Source: an uncultured Eubacterium sp. (lineage in GTDB: Bacteria > Bacillota > Clostridia > Peptostreptococcales > Anaerovoracaceae). From it: DNA of 51,792 bases. Every line of letters begins with the position of its first letter. Position 1 is the first letter of the stretch. The position numbers were made by a program, and so were the translations under genes. Where the stretch lies: the NCBI GenBank assembly GCA_902495595.1, contig CABUXV010000012.1, forward strand, positions 1 to 51,792, read 5' to 3'. This document shows positions 25,546-34,437 of this stretch, piece after piece. Below the pieces are notes generated by a model. That model ran no database searches, had not been told where the DNA came from, and was given only the letters and a program-made list of their open reading frames with translations.

Positions 25546-25989
25546 ATGTTTGTAGGCAAATATTACAATTCTATAGACAGTAAAACTAGGTTAATAGTGC
25601 CTGCAAAATTCAGACATGAGCTTGGCAGCAAATGCATAGTTGCCAAATCACTAGATGAATGTCTGACTGTTTATCCCTTTGAACAATGGGAAAAGTTTGT
25701 CGAAGAGAAGCTGGAGATACTGCCAAGTTCAAATCCAAATGCAAGAAGGCTCAAGAGACATTTTCTCTCTTCTGCTGCGGAGTGCGACGTGGACAAGCAG
25801 GGCAGACTTAAACTTCCTCAGGATTTAGTTGACTATGCTGGAATTGAAAAGGATTTGATTACAGTAGGAAGCAATCGGGTTATTGAGATTTGGAGCAAAG
25901 AAAAGTGGCATGAGGAGCTTGATGAAGATACCGGTGAATTGATGAGTGCAAGTGAAATAGCGGAAGGTATGGAACAATATGGATTTTAG
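25546..25989 (+). CDS. mraZ: Transcriptional regulator MraZ
   Basis: MraZ is the first gene of the division and cell-wall (dcw) cluster and a DNA-binding repressor of it. The 147-residue protein has two SpoVT/AbrB-type swapped-hairpin units: MFVGKYYNSIDSKTRLIVPAKFR (written here as positions 1-23) and the region around DVDKQGRLKLPQ (about 85-96). Length is normal. GGGAGGG precedes ATG 25546, and tandem MraZ-box-like repeats lie just upstream, which supports autoregulation. Its 3' end overlaps rsmH by 11 bases. Confidence 0.96.
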   Translation: MFVGKYYNSIDSKTRLIVPAKFRHELGSKCIVAKSLDECLTVYPFEQWEKFVEEKLEILPSSNPNARRLKRHFLSSAAECDVDKQGRLKLPQDLVDYAGIEKDLITVGSNRVIEIWSKEKWHEELDEDTGELMSASEIAEGMEQYGF

Positions 25990-26917
25990 ACATGTACCGG
26001 TTTTGTATAAGGAATGTTTGGACAACCTTAAAATCAGGCCTGATGGTGTATACGTGGACGGAACGCTTGGCGGCGGAGGGCATTCTCTGGGAATAGGAAA
26101 GCGTCTCAGTGAAAAAGGAACTCTAATCGGTATTGACCGCGATAAAGATGCTTTGTCAGCCGCGAAAAAAAGACTTGAAAGTCTTAAATGCAATGTTATT
26201 TTAGTTCAAAGTACTTATGCAGATATAAAAGATGTGTTGAATTCCATAGGTGTAAAGGGCATAAATGGAGCGCTTTTAGATATAGGAGTTTCATCATATC
26301 AGCTTGATAATAAGGACAGAGGGTTTTCGTATATGCAGGATGCGCCTCTGGATATGAGAATGAATCGTGAGGATTCTTTCTCTGCTTATGATGTAGTCAA
26401 TAAGTACGACAAAAAACAACTGACAGAAATAATAAGAAAGTATGGGGAAGAGAAGTGGGCTTCGAGGATAAGCGATTTTATTGTAAAAGGAAGAAAGGAT
26501 AAAAACATAGAGACCACAGGGGAACTGGTGGAAATTATAAAAAGTGCAATACCCGCATCGGCAAGAAGAGAGGGACCTCATCCTGCTAAAAGAACTTTTC
26601 AGGCGATAAGAATAGAGGTAAACAGCGAACTTGAACAGCTTGAAAAAGCGACGGATCGATTTTGTGATGTCTTATTGCCGGGAGGCAGGCTTTGTATAAT
26701 TACTTTTCATTCTTTAGAGGACCGCATAGTTAAAGATGCCTTTAACCGCAGGCTGAATCCTTGCACGTGTCCGAAAGAACTGCCTGTTTGTATATGCGGT
26801 AAAGTAGCAGATGTAGTTAAAGTTACAGGAAAGCCTATTATTTCAGATGAAAAAGAGCTTGAATCCAATCCTAGGGCAAGAAGTGCAAAACTAAGAGTAA
26901 TAGAAAAGAAGGGGTAA
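25979..26917 (+). CDS. rsmH: 16S rRNA (cytosine-1402-N4)-methyltransferase
   Basis: RsmH (MraW) methylates N4 of C1402 in the decoding centre of 16S rRNA, using SAM. The 312-residue protein has the start HVPVLYKECLDNL, the SAM loop DGTLGGGGHS (about 29-38) and later SFHSLEDRIVK, all diagnostic. Length is normal. ATG 25979 lies inside the end of mraZ, and translation is probably coupled. The dcw order mraZ-rsmH-ftsL is conserved in nearly all bacteria with the cluster. Confidence 0.96.
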   Translation: MDFRHVPVLYKECLDNLKIRPDGVYVDGTLGGGGHSLGIGKRLSEKGTLIGIDRDKDALSAAKKRLESLKCNVILVQSTYADIKDVLNSIGVKGINGALLDIGVSSYQLDNKDRGFSYMQDAPLDMRMNREDSFSAYDVVNKYDKKQLTEIIRKYGEEKWASRISDFIVKGRKDKNIETTGELVEIIKSAIPASARREGPHPAKRTFQAIRIEVNSELEQLEKATDRFCDVLLPGGRLCIITFHSLEDRIVKDAFNRRLNPCTCPKELPVCICGKVADVVKVTGKPIISDEKELESNPRARSAKLRVIEKKG

Positions 26918-26920
26918 ATA

Positions 26921-27370
26921 ATGATAGAACCTGAAAGATGGTATGAATATCAAAAAAATTATCAGAAATATGGCTTTGACATGAAACCTCAGCCTGAGCC
27001 CAGGCAGAGAAGAAAAAAGCGGGCGCAGCATAAAGTTGCACTGCCTTTCGGCAACGGAAGAAAAATTGCTTTTTCTGCTGTTTTAGCTGTAGGCGCGGTT
27101 ATGATTATGTTAATAATTATAACCGCATATTCTGCTAATATAAGATATAATATCAATTCAATGATAAAAGAAAATAATGTTTTAAAAGGAGAAATTGAAA
27201 ATCTTCAGGCAAAACTTTACAGTACAAATAATATAAATTATATTGAGAGTAAAGCTATAAGCGGGCTTGGTATGACCTATCCCGAATCTGGAAATAAGGT
27301 ATACATATCAATGGATGATATACCTGAAAAGGGATTTAGCGAAGTGCTTAAGGAAAAGGCATATAATTGA
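26921..27370 (+). CDS. ftsL: FtsL-like septum protein
   Basis: The 149-residue bitopic protein has a basic cytoplasmic N-terminus (about 1-45), one membrane helix (about 50-70) and a short extracellular coiled coil with heptad leucines and isoleucines (about 75-105). This is the architecture of FtsL/DivIC, which links FtsQ/DivIB to FtsW-FtsI in the divisome. Sequence conservation in the family is very low, so the call rests on architecture and on position between rsmH and the PBP gene. AAGGGG precedes ATG 26921. Confidence 0.85.
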   Translation: MIEPERWYEYQKNYQKYGFDMKPQPEPRQRRKKRAQHKVALPFGNGRKIAFSAVLAVGAVMIMLIIITAYSANIRYNINSMIKENNVLKGEIENLQAKLYSTNNINYIESKAISGLGMTYPESGNKVYISMDDIPEKGFSEVLKEKAYN

Positions 27371-27423
27371 TGTAATAAAAATATAATATATTTTAGTTAA
27401 TGATAATTAAATTGAGTATATAC

Positions 27424-27472
27424 CCCGGACAGTTAAACAGTTAAATAATGTTATGATGTCCGGGTTGTTTTT
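27424..27472 (+). terminator. Terminator-like hairpin inside the dcw cluster, before the PBP gene
   Basis: CCCGGAC (27424-27430) pairs with GTCCGGG (27458-27464) and is followed by TTGTTTTT. The 27-base loop holds two CAGTTAAA copies. It lies in the 113-base gap, the longest between mraZ and mutS2, and ends a few bases before the AGAGGAG ribosome site. It could act as a partial terminator or attenuator. Confidence 0.6.
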
Positions 27473-27483
27473 AGAGGAGAAAA

Positions 27484-29475
27484 ATGACATCATCATCCAA
27501 TAATAGTAAAAGAAATTTAATATTTATTTTGGGGCTTGTTTTTATTTGCCTGTTATTACTGATAATAAGATTGGGCTGGATTCAGATAGTAAGAGGCAGT
27601 GAATATTCCGAGAAAGCTGTGGAGCAGCAAACAAGAGATACCCCTATAGAAGCGGAAAGAGGATCTATATACGATACCAACGGAAATGAACTGGCTGTTA
27701 GTGTAACTTGTTACACTATATGGGCAAGACCGACAGATGTGAAGAGCGGAAAAACGGAAAAAGAAAAGAATACAAAAATTGAAAATGTGGCAAAAACTCT
27801 ATCAGAAAATTTGGGAATGGAATATGAGGAAGTACAAAAACTGATTACTAAGGAACAGAGTATTGTAAAAATAAAAAAAGGCGTAGATAAAGATGTAGCC
27901 GATAAAATAAGAGATGCAAAACTGCCGGGAATTGAAATAGCGGAAGATTCCAAGAGAGATTATCCTCTTGGTGCATTTGCATCACATACCATAGGTTCCG
28001 TAACAGATGACAACACTGGCTTATCGGGGCTTGAGCTTCAATATAATACATATTTGAGCGGTGTAGCGGGAAGATGGATTAATTATACTGATACAAGCGG
28101 AAACAGACTTTCATATGGAGAAGAGAAGTATTATCAGGCAGAAGATGGATACAGTGTAGTTACTACATTGGACCAGGTTATTCAGCACTATACGGAAAAA
28201 GCGTTAGATCAGGTGATGGAAAAGACAAGCGCAGACCGTGTAATGGCAATAGTAATGGACCCGAAGACAGGCGATATACTTTCTATGGCCCAGACTCCGG
28301 ACTTTGACCTTAATAATCCTAAAGAACCTACTAGTGATACTGAAAAGAAAAAGCTGGCGGCAATGTCGGATTCAGATAAAGTATCATACTGGAATAAGAT
28401 GTGGAGAAATTCGCTGATATCGGATGTATATGAGCCGGGTTCAACTTTTAAACTTCTTACGACTGCTATAGCGCTTGAAGAAGGTGCGGCGACGCCAAAC
28501 AGTACATATAACTGCACCGGGTCGGTAAATGTAGCCGGACAGACAATACATTGCTGGAGGACAGGAAGACCTCACGGACATCAGAATTTACAGGAGGCTG
28601 TAGGTAATTCATGCAATCCTGTATTTGTACAGCTGGCTACTAAAGTCGGTATAGATAAGTTTTATGATCATCTTGGAACTTTCGGAATTACGGGAACTAC
28701 CGGAATAGATTTTCCCGGTGAAACAACTGCGCTTCTTCAAGGAAAAGAAGATGCGGGACCTGTAGGACTGGCAACCATAGGATTCGGTCAAGGTATAGCG
28801 GTTACTCCTATACAGCTTATAACAGCAGTGTGTTCCTTTGGCAATGAAGGTAAATTGATGAAACCTAGACTTGTAAAAGAGCTTAAAGATTCTGACGGAA
28901 ATACAGTAAAAACTTTTGATACGGAAGTTGTGAGGCAGACTGTGTCAAAGGAGACTGCGGATGAAATGTGTGAGATAATGAGCTTTGTAGTTGACAGCGG
29001 CGGCGGCGGTACTTTTAAGATAGATGGTTATAATGTAGGAGGAAAAACCGGTACGGCAAATAAACCTAAAGCAGGCAAATATTCTGATGAAACTTATTCT
29101 TCCTGTATAGCGATGGCACCTATGGATGACCCTAAAGTTGCGGTACTTTTGATAGTGGATAATCCTAAGGGTGTTAAATACGGAGGAGTTGTAGCCGGTC
29201 CGGGAGCCAAGCAAATTTTATCTGATACATTGCGGTATATGAATGTTTCTCCTAGTAAAGAAAGTCAGGAAAAGTCGGATTCGGAAAAGATAGAAATCCC
29301 TGATGTGGCAGGATTGAATGCCAGCGAAGCTATAGGTATATTAGAGGGCAAAGGTTTATCCTACGATATGGATGAAGACGTTGCAGCTAAAGAAGATTTT
29401 ATAGTTTCAAAGCAATATCCTGCAGCAGGAACCAAAGTTAAGAAAGGTAGCAAGATTTACTTGTACAATGATTAA
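27484..29475 (+). CDS. Class B penicillin-binding protein with PASTA domain (FtsI/PBP2B/SpoVD type)
   Basis: This is a septal peptidoglycan transpeptidase, anchored in the membrane and acting outside. Parts: a short cytoplasmic tail; membrane helix (about 12-32); dimerisation region starting AERGSIYDTNGNELAVS; and a transpeptidase domain with SxxK STFK (Ser320 nucleophile, Lys323), SxN as SCN (Ser376) and KTG (Lys521). A single C-terminal PASTA domain (about 605-663) begins IPDVAGLNASEA. The domain set matches both vegetative PBP2B and sporulation SpoVD of Firmicutes. The dcw position suits either, and only one copy is present here, so I leave the symbol blank. Confidence 0.93.
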   Translation: MTSSSNNSKRNLIFILGLVFICLLLLIIRLGWIQIVRGSEYSEKAVEQQTRDTPIEAERGSIYDTNGNELAVSVTCYTIWARPTDVKSGKTEKEKNTKIENVAKTLSENLGMEYEEVQKLITKEQSIVKIKKGVDKDVADKIRDAKLPGIEIAEDSKRDYPLGAFASHTIGSVTDDNTGLSGLELQYNTYLSGVAGRWINYTDTSGNRLSYGEEKYYQAEDGYSVVTTLDQVIQHYTEKALDQVMEKTSADRVMAIVMDPKTGDILSMAQTPDFDLNNPKEPTSDTEKKKLAAMSDSDKVSYWNKMWRNSLISDVYEPGSTFKLLTTAIALEEGAATPNSTYNCTGSVNVAGQTIHCWRTGRPHGHQNLQEAVGNSCNPVFVQLATKVGIDKFYDHLGTFGITGTTGIDFPGETTALLQGKEDAGPVGLATIGFGQGIAVTPIQLITAVCSFGNEGKLMKPRLVKELKDSDGNTVKTFDTEVVRQTVSKETADEMCEIMSFVVDSGGGGTFKIDGYNVGGKTGTANKPKAGKYSDETYSSCIAMAPMDDPKVAVLLIVDNPKGVKYGGVVAGPGAKQILSDTLRYMNVSPSKESQEKSDSEKIEIPDVAGLNASEAIGILEGKGLSYDMDEDVAAKEDFIVSKQYPAAGTKVKKGSKIYLYND

Positions 29476-29480
29476 ATAAA

Positions 29481-30875
29481 ATGAATAAATTAAGTGTTAA
29501 AGAAATTTTAAAAGCTGTTGGCGGTACTCTTCTGTGTGGAAATGAGGATGAATATGTAATGGCGGTAAAGCATGATTCGAGAGAATGTTCCTCTGGAGAT
29601 TTGTTTGTGGCTATTGAGGGTGAAACTCATGATGGACATAAGTATATACCGCAGGTTATGGAAAGCGGATGCAGAGCTTTGCTGGTATCTCACAGCGGTC
29701 AATGGATGGAAAGCGCAGAAAAAAACAATACGAATGTTATAATGGTTGAAGATACGGTTTATTCCCTTGGAGAACTGGCAAAATTCTATCTTGAATCCTT
29801 GAATATAAAAAAAATTGCAGTAACCGGAAGCGTTGGAAAGACATCTGTAAGGGATATGATATATTATGTACTGAGCGAAAAGTACAATTGCGGCAGAAAT
29901 ATGAAAAACTTTAATAACCTTATTGGTTTGCCGTTATCGATATTTAACTTTAGCAAAGATACGGAAGTTGCTGTTTTGGAAATGGGTATGAGTGAATTCG
30001 GCGAGATAGACCGGCTTGCTGAAATAGTAAAACCTAATATTGCGGTTATAACAAATATAGGGGTATCGCATATAGAAAGTCTCGGGAGCAGAGAAGGTAT
30101 TTTTAAAGCCAAAATGGAAGTTTCTCGGCATATAACATCTTATAATGGTGAAGAAGGGACATTGATATTTGTAAATGACGGTGAATATCTGAGAAAAGAG
30201 ACCACAAAAGGAAATTATAAGCAGATTTCCATAGGAGAAAACGGGAAAAGCGACTATATAATTTCCGATATTGACGATTTTGGTCTCGATGGTATAAAAT
30301 TCTCTTTAGAACATTTGCACAGAAGAAAGGAAATAAAAATTCCGGTTCCGGGAAGACACAACGCTGCAAACGGGTCTATAGCAGTGGCAGTAGCTGAACT
30401 TCTGGGAGTTTCGGACGATGAAATTCAGCGTGGATTTGAGCGTGTAAGCCTTACGGGCAGCCGCCTTAAGAAACTTAAAAACGACAGGGTTACAGTCATA
30501 GACGATACTTACAACGCAAGTCCTGATTCTGTGAAAGGCGCATTAAAAGTTTTAGATAACAGTGAGGGGAAATCTAAAAAAGTAGCGGTTTTAGGGGATA
30601 TGTTTGAGCTTGGTGACGAAAGCCAAAGACAGCATTTTGGCGTAGGGGTGTTTGCCCGGGGACTTGATATCGACGTTCTCATAGCAATAGGCGAAGAGGC
30701 CGAAAAAATATATGAGGGAGCATCGGGCGGAGCCTTAAAAACGGCATATTATGAAAAAAAAGAAGATTTTTACAAGGATATTGATGATTTTATCAAAGAT
30801 GGGGATATAATCTTAGTTAAAGGTTCCAGAGGAATGAAGATGGAACAGGTGGTAGAAAATATTTTGAATCATTAG
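29481..30875 (+). CDS. murF: UDP-MurNAc-tripeptide--D-Ala-D-Ala ligase
   Basis: MurF adds D-Ala-D-Ala to UDP-MurNAc-tripeptide using ATP, the last cytoplasmic precursor step. The 464-residue Mur ligase has the P-loop AVTGSVGKTSVRDM (about 112-125), the conserved ATP-domain region VLEMGMSEFGEI, and DDTYNASPDSVKGAL in the C-terminal domain, which separates MurF from MurE. It starts five bases after the PBP stop with no clear ribosome site, so translation is probably coupled. murE, usually between the PBP gene and murF, is absent. Confidence 0.95.
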   Translation: MNKLSVKEILKAVGGTLLCGNEDEYVMAVKHDSRECSSGDLFVAIEGETHDGHKYIPQVMESGCRALLVSHSGQWMESAEKNNTNVIMVEDTVYSLGELAKFYLESLNIKKIAVTGSVGKTSVRDMIYYVLSEKYNCGRNMKNFNNLIGLPLSIFNFSKDTEVAVLEMGMSEFGEIDRLAEIVKPNIAVITNIGVSHIESLGSREGIFKAKMEVSRHITSYNGEEGTLIFVNDGEYLRKETTKGNYKQISIGENGKSDYIISDIDDFGLDGIKFSLEHLHRRKEIKIPVPGRHNAANGSIAVAVAELLGVSDDEIQRGFERVSLTGSRLKKLKNDRVTVIDDTYNASPDSVKGALKVLDNSEGKSKKVAVLGDMFELGDESQRQHFGVGVFARGLDIDVLIAIGEEAEKIYEGASGGALKTAYYEKKEDFYKDIDDFIKDGDIILVKGSRGMKMEQVVENILNH

Positions 30876-30883
30876 GAGTCGTC

Positions 30884-31858
30884 ATGAATTATATAAGTAT
30901 AGGGATAATTATGTTAATTTCGTTTATTTTAACGGTTATAATAACAAAATTCGAAATTCCGATTTTAAGAGAGAAAGCTGGGCAGAATATAAGAGAGGAT
31001 GGTCCGCAGTCGCATCTCTCCAAAGCAGGTACACCCAGCATGGGAGGAATAGCAATAATTATAGGCGCTGCAGCTGCTGCAATTACAGCGGAAATCATTA
31101 GAGGCGGAAATACTGCGCTGGAAACTGCTGTAATAGTTTTAGTCTTTGTTGGTTTTGGCCTTATAGGTTTTTTTGACGACTACCTGAAAGTTATTAAAAA
31201 GAATAACCTGGGACTCAGAGCATATCAGAAATTCGGTTTGCAGACTGTAATATCCGTGATACTGGCAGTGTATCTTGCTAATTATACAGTTGGAAGTACA
31301 TCTGTCTATATACCTATTGCTGATATATATATAGACTTTGGTATATGGTATATACCGTTTGTGGTATTTGTGGTGCTTGCTATGACAAATGCAGTGAATT
31401 TGACCGATGGACTTGACGGACTGGCATCGGGAGTGACTGCCTTTGTTTCTTTATTCTTTGCAGTTGCAGGAATAACTTACGGAATAGTTTCCGGCGCATA
31501 TTTCTGCAGCGCTATGTGCGGCGCCTGCCTCGGATTTTTAGTTTTTAATAAAAATCCTGCCAAAGTATTTATGGGAGATACCGGGTCTTTGGCTTTGGGA
31601 GGAGGACTTGCGGCTGCAGCTATAGTAATGAAGCTGGAACTGCTGCTTCCGATTGTAGGTCTTATATATGTAATAGAGGCTTTATCTGTTGTGCTTCAGG
31701 TAGGGTATTTTAAAATAAGCGGCGGCAAAAGAATTTTTAAGATGGCTCCGATACACCATCATTTTGAAAAATGCGGATATAAGGAAGTTCAGGTAGTAAT
31801 AGCATTTTGGATATTCTCTATAATCTGCTGCATAATAGGTTTGGGAATGATTGGATAG
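30884..31858 (+). CDS. mraY: Phospho-N-acetylmuramoyl-pentapeptide-transferase
   Basis: MraY transfers phospho-MurNAc-pentapeptide to undecaprenyl phosphate, giving lipid I. The 324-residue, ten-helix membrane protein shows the catalytic aspartate motifs FFDDYLK and NLTDGLDGLASG, then GDTGSLALGG and the family marker PIHHHFE. Length is normal. AGGAG overlaps the murF stop region, nine bases before ATG 30884. Confidence 0.97.
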   Translation: MNYISIGIIMLISFILTVIITKFEIPILREKAGQNIREDGPQSHLSKAGTPSMGGIAIIIGAAAAAITAEIIRGGNTALETAVIVLVFVGFGLIGFFDDYLKVIKKNNLGLRAYQKFGLQTVISVILAVYLANYTVGSTSVYIPIADIYIDFGIWYIPFVVFVVLAMTNAVNLTDGLDGLASGVTAFVSLFFAVAGITYGIVSGAYFCSAMCGACLGFLVFNKNPAKVFMGDTGSLALGGGLAAAAIVMKLELLLPIVGLIYVIEALSVVLQVGYFKISGGKRIFKMAPIHHHFEKCGYKEVQVVIAFWIFSIICCIIGLGMIG

Positions 31859-31908
31859 ATGACAGCACATTGGACTTTAAGTTTTAGGATTTTTTAGGAG
31901 ATGATATC

Positions 31909-33288
31909 ATGTCAAAATATAGAGCATATAATATTAAAGATAAAAAAGTACTTATAATAGGAACAGGAAAATCAGGTAAGGCTGCGGTTCAGGCGATGGC
32001 AAAGCTTGGAGCGGAAGTTTACGTACAGGATAATAAAAAAGAGGAAGATGTGGATCCTCAGCTTGTTGTATTTTTGAAAGAAAAGTCTGTAAAGTGCTAT
32101 TGGGGAAAAGAACCGGAAGATATGAGCATATTTGATATTCTGATTTTAAGCCCCGGGGTTTCTCCGGAATTACCATTTATCAAGGAGGCTGAAAATTCAG
32201 GTGCTGAGATAATCGGAGAGCTTGAAATTGCTTACAGAGTAGGCAGGGGAAATTATGTAGCGATTACCGGAACAAATGGCAAGACAACAACGACAACACT
32301 GGTTGGAGAAATATACAAAGCGGCGGGAAGAGAAACTCATGTAGTGGGTAATATAGGTGTAGCGGTTATTTCAAAAGCTCTTTCGGATGGAGACGACAGC
32401 TGGATGATTACGGAGACAAGCAGCTTTCAGCTTGAAACAACAAAAGAATTTCGCCCGGAAATTTCTGCAATTTTAAATTTAACTCCCGACCATATGGACA
32501 GACATAAAACTATGCAGCGGTATATAGATGCAAAAGCGCAGATATTTAAAAATCAGGATAAGAAACAGTACTGTGTAATGAATTACGATGATGAAAAGTG
32601 CAGAGAGCTGTTTGAAAACTGCAATGCGAAGCCGGTACCGTTCAGCCGTCTGCATGAATTGGATTTTGGCGCATATGTTAAAAACAACAATATAGTTGTA
32701 AAGGACGGAGAGGGAAAAATATTTGAAATATGCAGAACGCAGGAGCTTAATATCCCCGGCGCACATAATTTGGAGAATGCTCTTGCTGCATGTGCTATAG
32801 CGTATTTTGGCGGAATAGATAAAGATATTATAGCTAAAGTCCTGCGTGAATTCAGGGGCGTGGAACATAGAATAGAAATATGCAATGAGATAGACGGAAT
32901 AAAGTTTGTAAACGATTCGAAGGGTACTAATCCGGATGCATCAATAAAGGCTGTAGAGGCCATGAAAAAAAATATTATACTTATAGCCGGGGGATTTGAT
33001 AAAAACTCTTCCTATGACGAGTTTGTAAAATCATTTGACGGAAAAGTGAAAGCGCTGGTACTCATGGGCGCAACGGCGGCTAAAATAAAAAAGGCTGCGG
33101 AGAAAGCGGGATTTACCAATTCCGTAATACTTAAGGATATGGAAGAGTGTGTAAGGGAAGCATACAGGATAGCGCAGCCCGGGGATATAGTGTTGCTGTC
33201 GCCTGCATGTGCAAGCTGGGATATGTATACAAGTTTTGAACAGAGAGGCAATCACTTCAAGTCTTGTGTAAGGGCATTGGAAAGGTAA
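31909..33288 (+). CDS. murD: UDP-N-acetylmuramoyl-L-alanine--D-glutamate ligase
   Basis: MurD adds D-glutamate to UDP-MurNAc-L-Ala in the cytoplasm. The 459-residue protein has an N-terminal Rossmann-like UDP domain (VLIIGTGKSGKAAVQAM), the ATP P-loop AITGTNGKTTTT (about 122-133), the NLTPDHMDRH region and a C-terminal domain with NDSKGTNPDA. Length is normal. TTAGGAG precedes ATG 31909. It is placed between mraY and ftsW as in most Firmicutes. Confidence 0.97.
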   Translation: MSKYRAYNIKDKKVLIIGTGKSGKAAVQAMAKLGAEVYVQDNKKEEDVDPQLVVFLKEKSVKCYWGKEPEDMSIFDILILSPGVSPELPFIKEAENSGAEIIGELEIAYRVGRGNYVAITGTNGKTTTTTLVGEIYKAAGRETHVVGNIGVAVISKALSDGDDSWMITETSSFQLETTKEFRPEISAILNLTPDHMDRHKTMQRYIDAKAQIFKNQDKKQYCVMNYDDEKCRELFENCNAKPVPFSRLHELDFGAYVKNNNIVVKDGEGKIFEICRTQELNIPGAHNLENALAACAIAYFGGIDKDIIAKVLREFRGVEHRIEICNEIDGIKFVNDSKGTNPDASIKAVEAMKKNIILIAGGFDKNSSYDEFVKSFDGKVKALVLMGATAAKIKKAAEKAGFTNSVILKDMEECVREAYRIAQPGDIVLLSPACASWDMYTSFEQRGNHFKSCVRALER

Positions 33289-33297
33289 AGATTAGAA

Positions 33298-34437
33298 TTG
33301 AGAAAGAGTGAAAAGGGAAAAAGGAAAAATTTAAAATCAGGGGATTTCCTGCTTATGATTTTTACAGCCATACTTGTAATTTTCGGATTAATTATGGTCT
33401 TCAGCGCCAGTTACTATTATTCCATAAGTCAGGATGGAACTGCGTACAGTTACCTGCTTCGTCATGGATTTTGGGTGGTTTTAGGATTCGGAGCTATGAT
33501 ATTCGGAGCTGCTTTCGATTATAAACGATATAGAAAATTGGCTATACCGGCGCTTATAATAGGAGTGATATTGCTCGTATTGGTATTTACGCCTCTTGGC
33601 CATACGGCGAACAATGCAACGCGCTGGATAAAAGCCGGTCCGATTACAATTATGCCAGGCGAGATAGCCAAACTTTGCTCTATATTATTTGTTGCATGGT
33701 TTCTAAGTGAGAAGCCTGAAAGAATAAAATCGGTTACCAGAGGAATATTGCCATTGGTAGCTGTGGCGGCTGTATACGGTGTATTGATAGTTCAGCAGCC
33801 TAACCTGTCTACAGCAATAACTGTCTGCGGCATAATTGTATCGATGATGCTGGTGGCAGGGATGAAGTGGAGATATTTCTTCGGAGCTGCTGGACTTGGT
33901 GCAGGAGGAATACTCGGTATATTGATTTTTATGAAAGACAGCTACTGGTATCAGAGGCTTACGAGTTTCGTTGACCCGTTTCAGGATCCCTTAAATGAGG
34001 GCTATCAAGCTGTTCAGTCATTGCTTGCATTGGGCTCCGGAGGACTGTTTGGAGTAGGGCTTGGCAAAAGTGTTCAGAAGAATCTTTACTTGCCAGAACC
34101 GCAAAATGATTTTATACTTGCAATAATAGGGGAGGAACTTGGATTTATCGGTCTTATACTGCTGATAGCGTTGTACTGCTGTTTCCTTTGGCGAGGTGTC
34201 CATATAGCTATAAATGCTCCGGACCAGTTTGGCATGCTGTTAGCATCAGGCGTAGTGCTCATGGTGGGAATTCAGGTTATTTTGAATATCGCCGTAGTGA
34301 CTTCATCTATGCCGCCTACAGGGATAAATCTGCCATTTATAAGTTATGGAGGAAATGCTCTGCTTATATTTATGTTTTCTGCTGGGATTTTGCTTAATAT
34401 ATCAAGGCACGAGCCTAAAAACACAGGAGTCGATTAA
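33298..34437 (+). CDS. ftsW: Septal peptidoglycan glycosyltransferase FtsW (SEDS family)
   Basis: FtsW polymerises lipid II at the septum together with its class B PBP partner. The 379-residue protein has about ten membrane helices, the conserved VQQPNLSTAI segment, the large extracellular loop with the SEDS catalytic-type acidic residues (FVDPFQDP), GEELGFIG and the signature PPTGINLPFISYGG. TTG 33298 is the likely start, with AAGG about 13 bases upstream; the basic N-terminus and first helix (about 17-40) fit. It ends directly against murG (TAA-ATG). Confidence 0.93.
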   Translation: MRKSEKGKRKNLKSGDFLLMIFTAILVIFGLIMVFSASYYYSISQDGTAYSYLLRHGFWVVLGFGAMIFGAAFDYKRYRKLAIPALIIGVILLVLVFTPLGHTANNATRWIKAGPITIMPGEIAKLCSILFVAWFLSEKPERIKSVTRGILPLVAVAAVYGVLIVQQPNLSTAITVCGIIVSMMLVAGMKWRYFFGAAGLGAGGILGILIFMKDSYWYQRLTSFVDPFQDPLNEGYQAVQSLLALGSGGLFGVGLGKSVQKNLYLPEPQNDFILAIIGEELGFIGLILLIALYCCFLWRGVHIAINAPDQFGMLLASGVVLMVGIQVILNIAVVTSSMPPTGINLPFISYGGNALLIFMFSAGILLNISRHEPKNTGVD

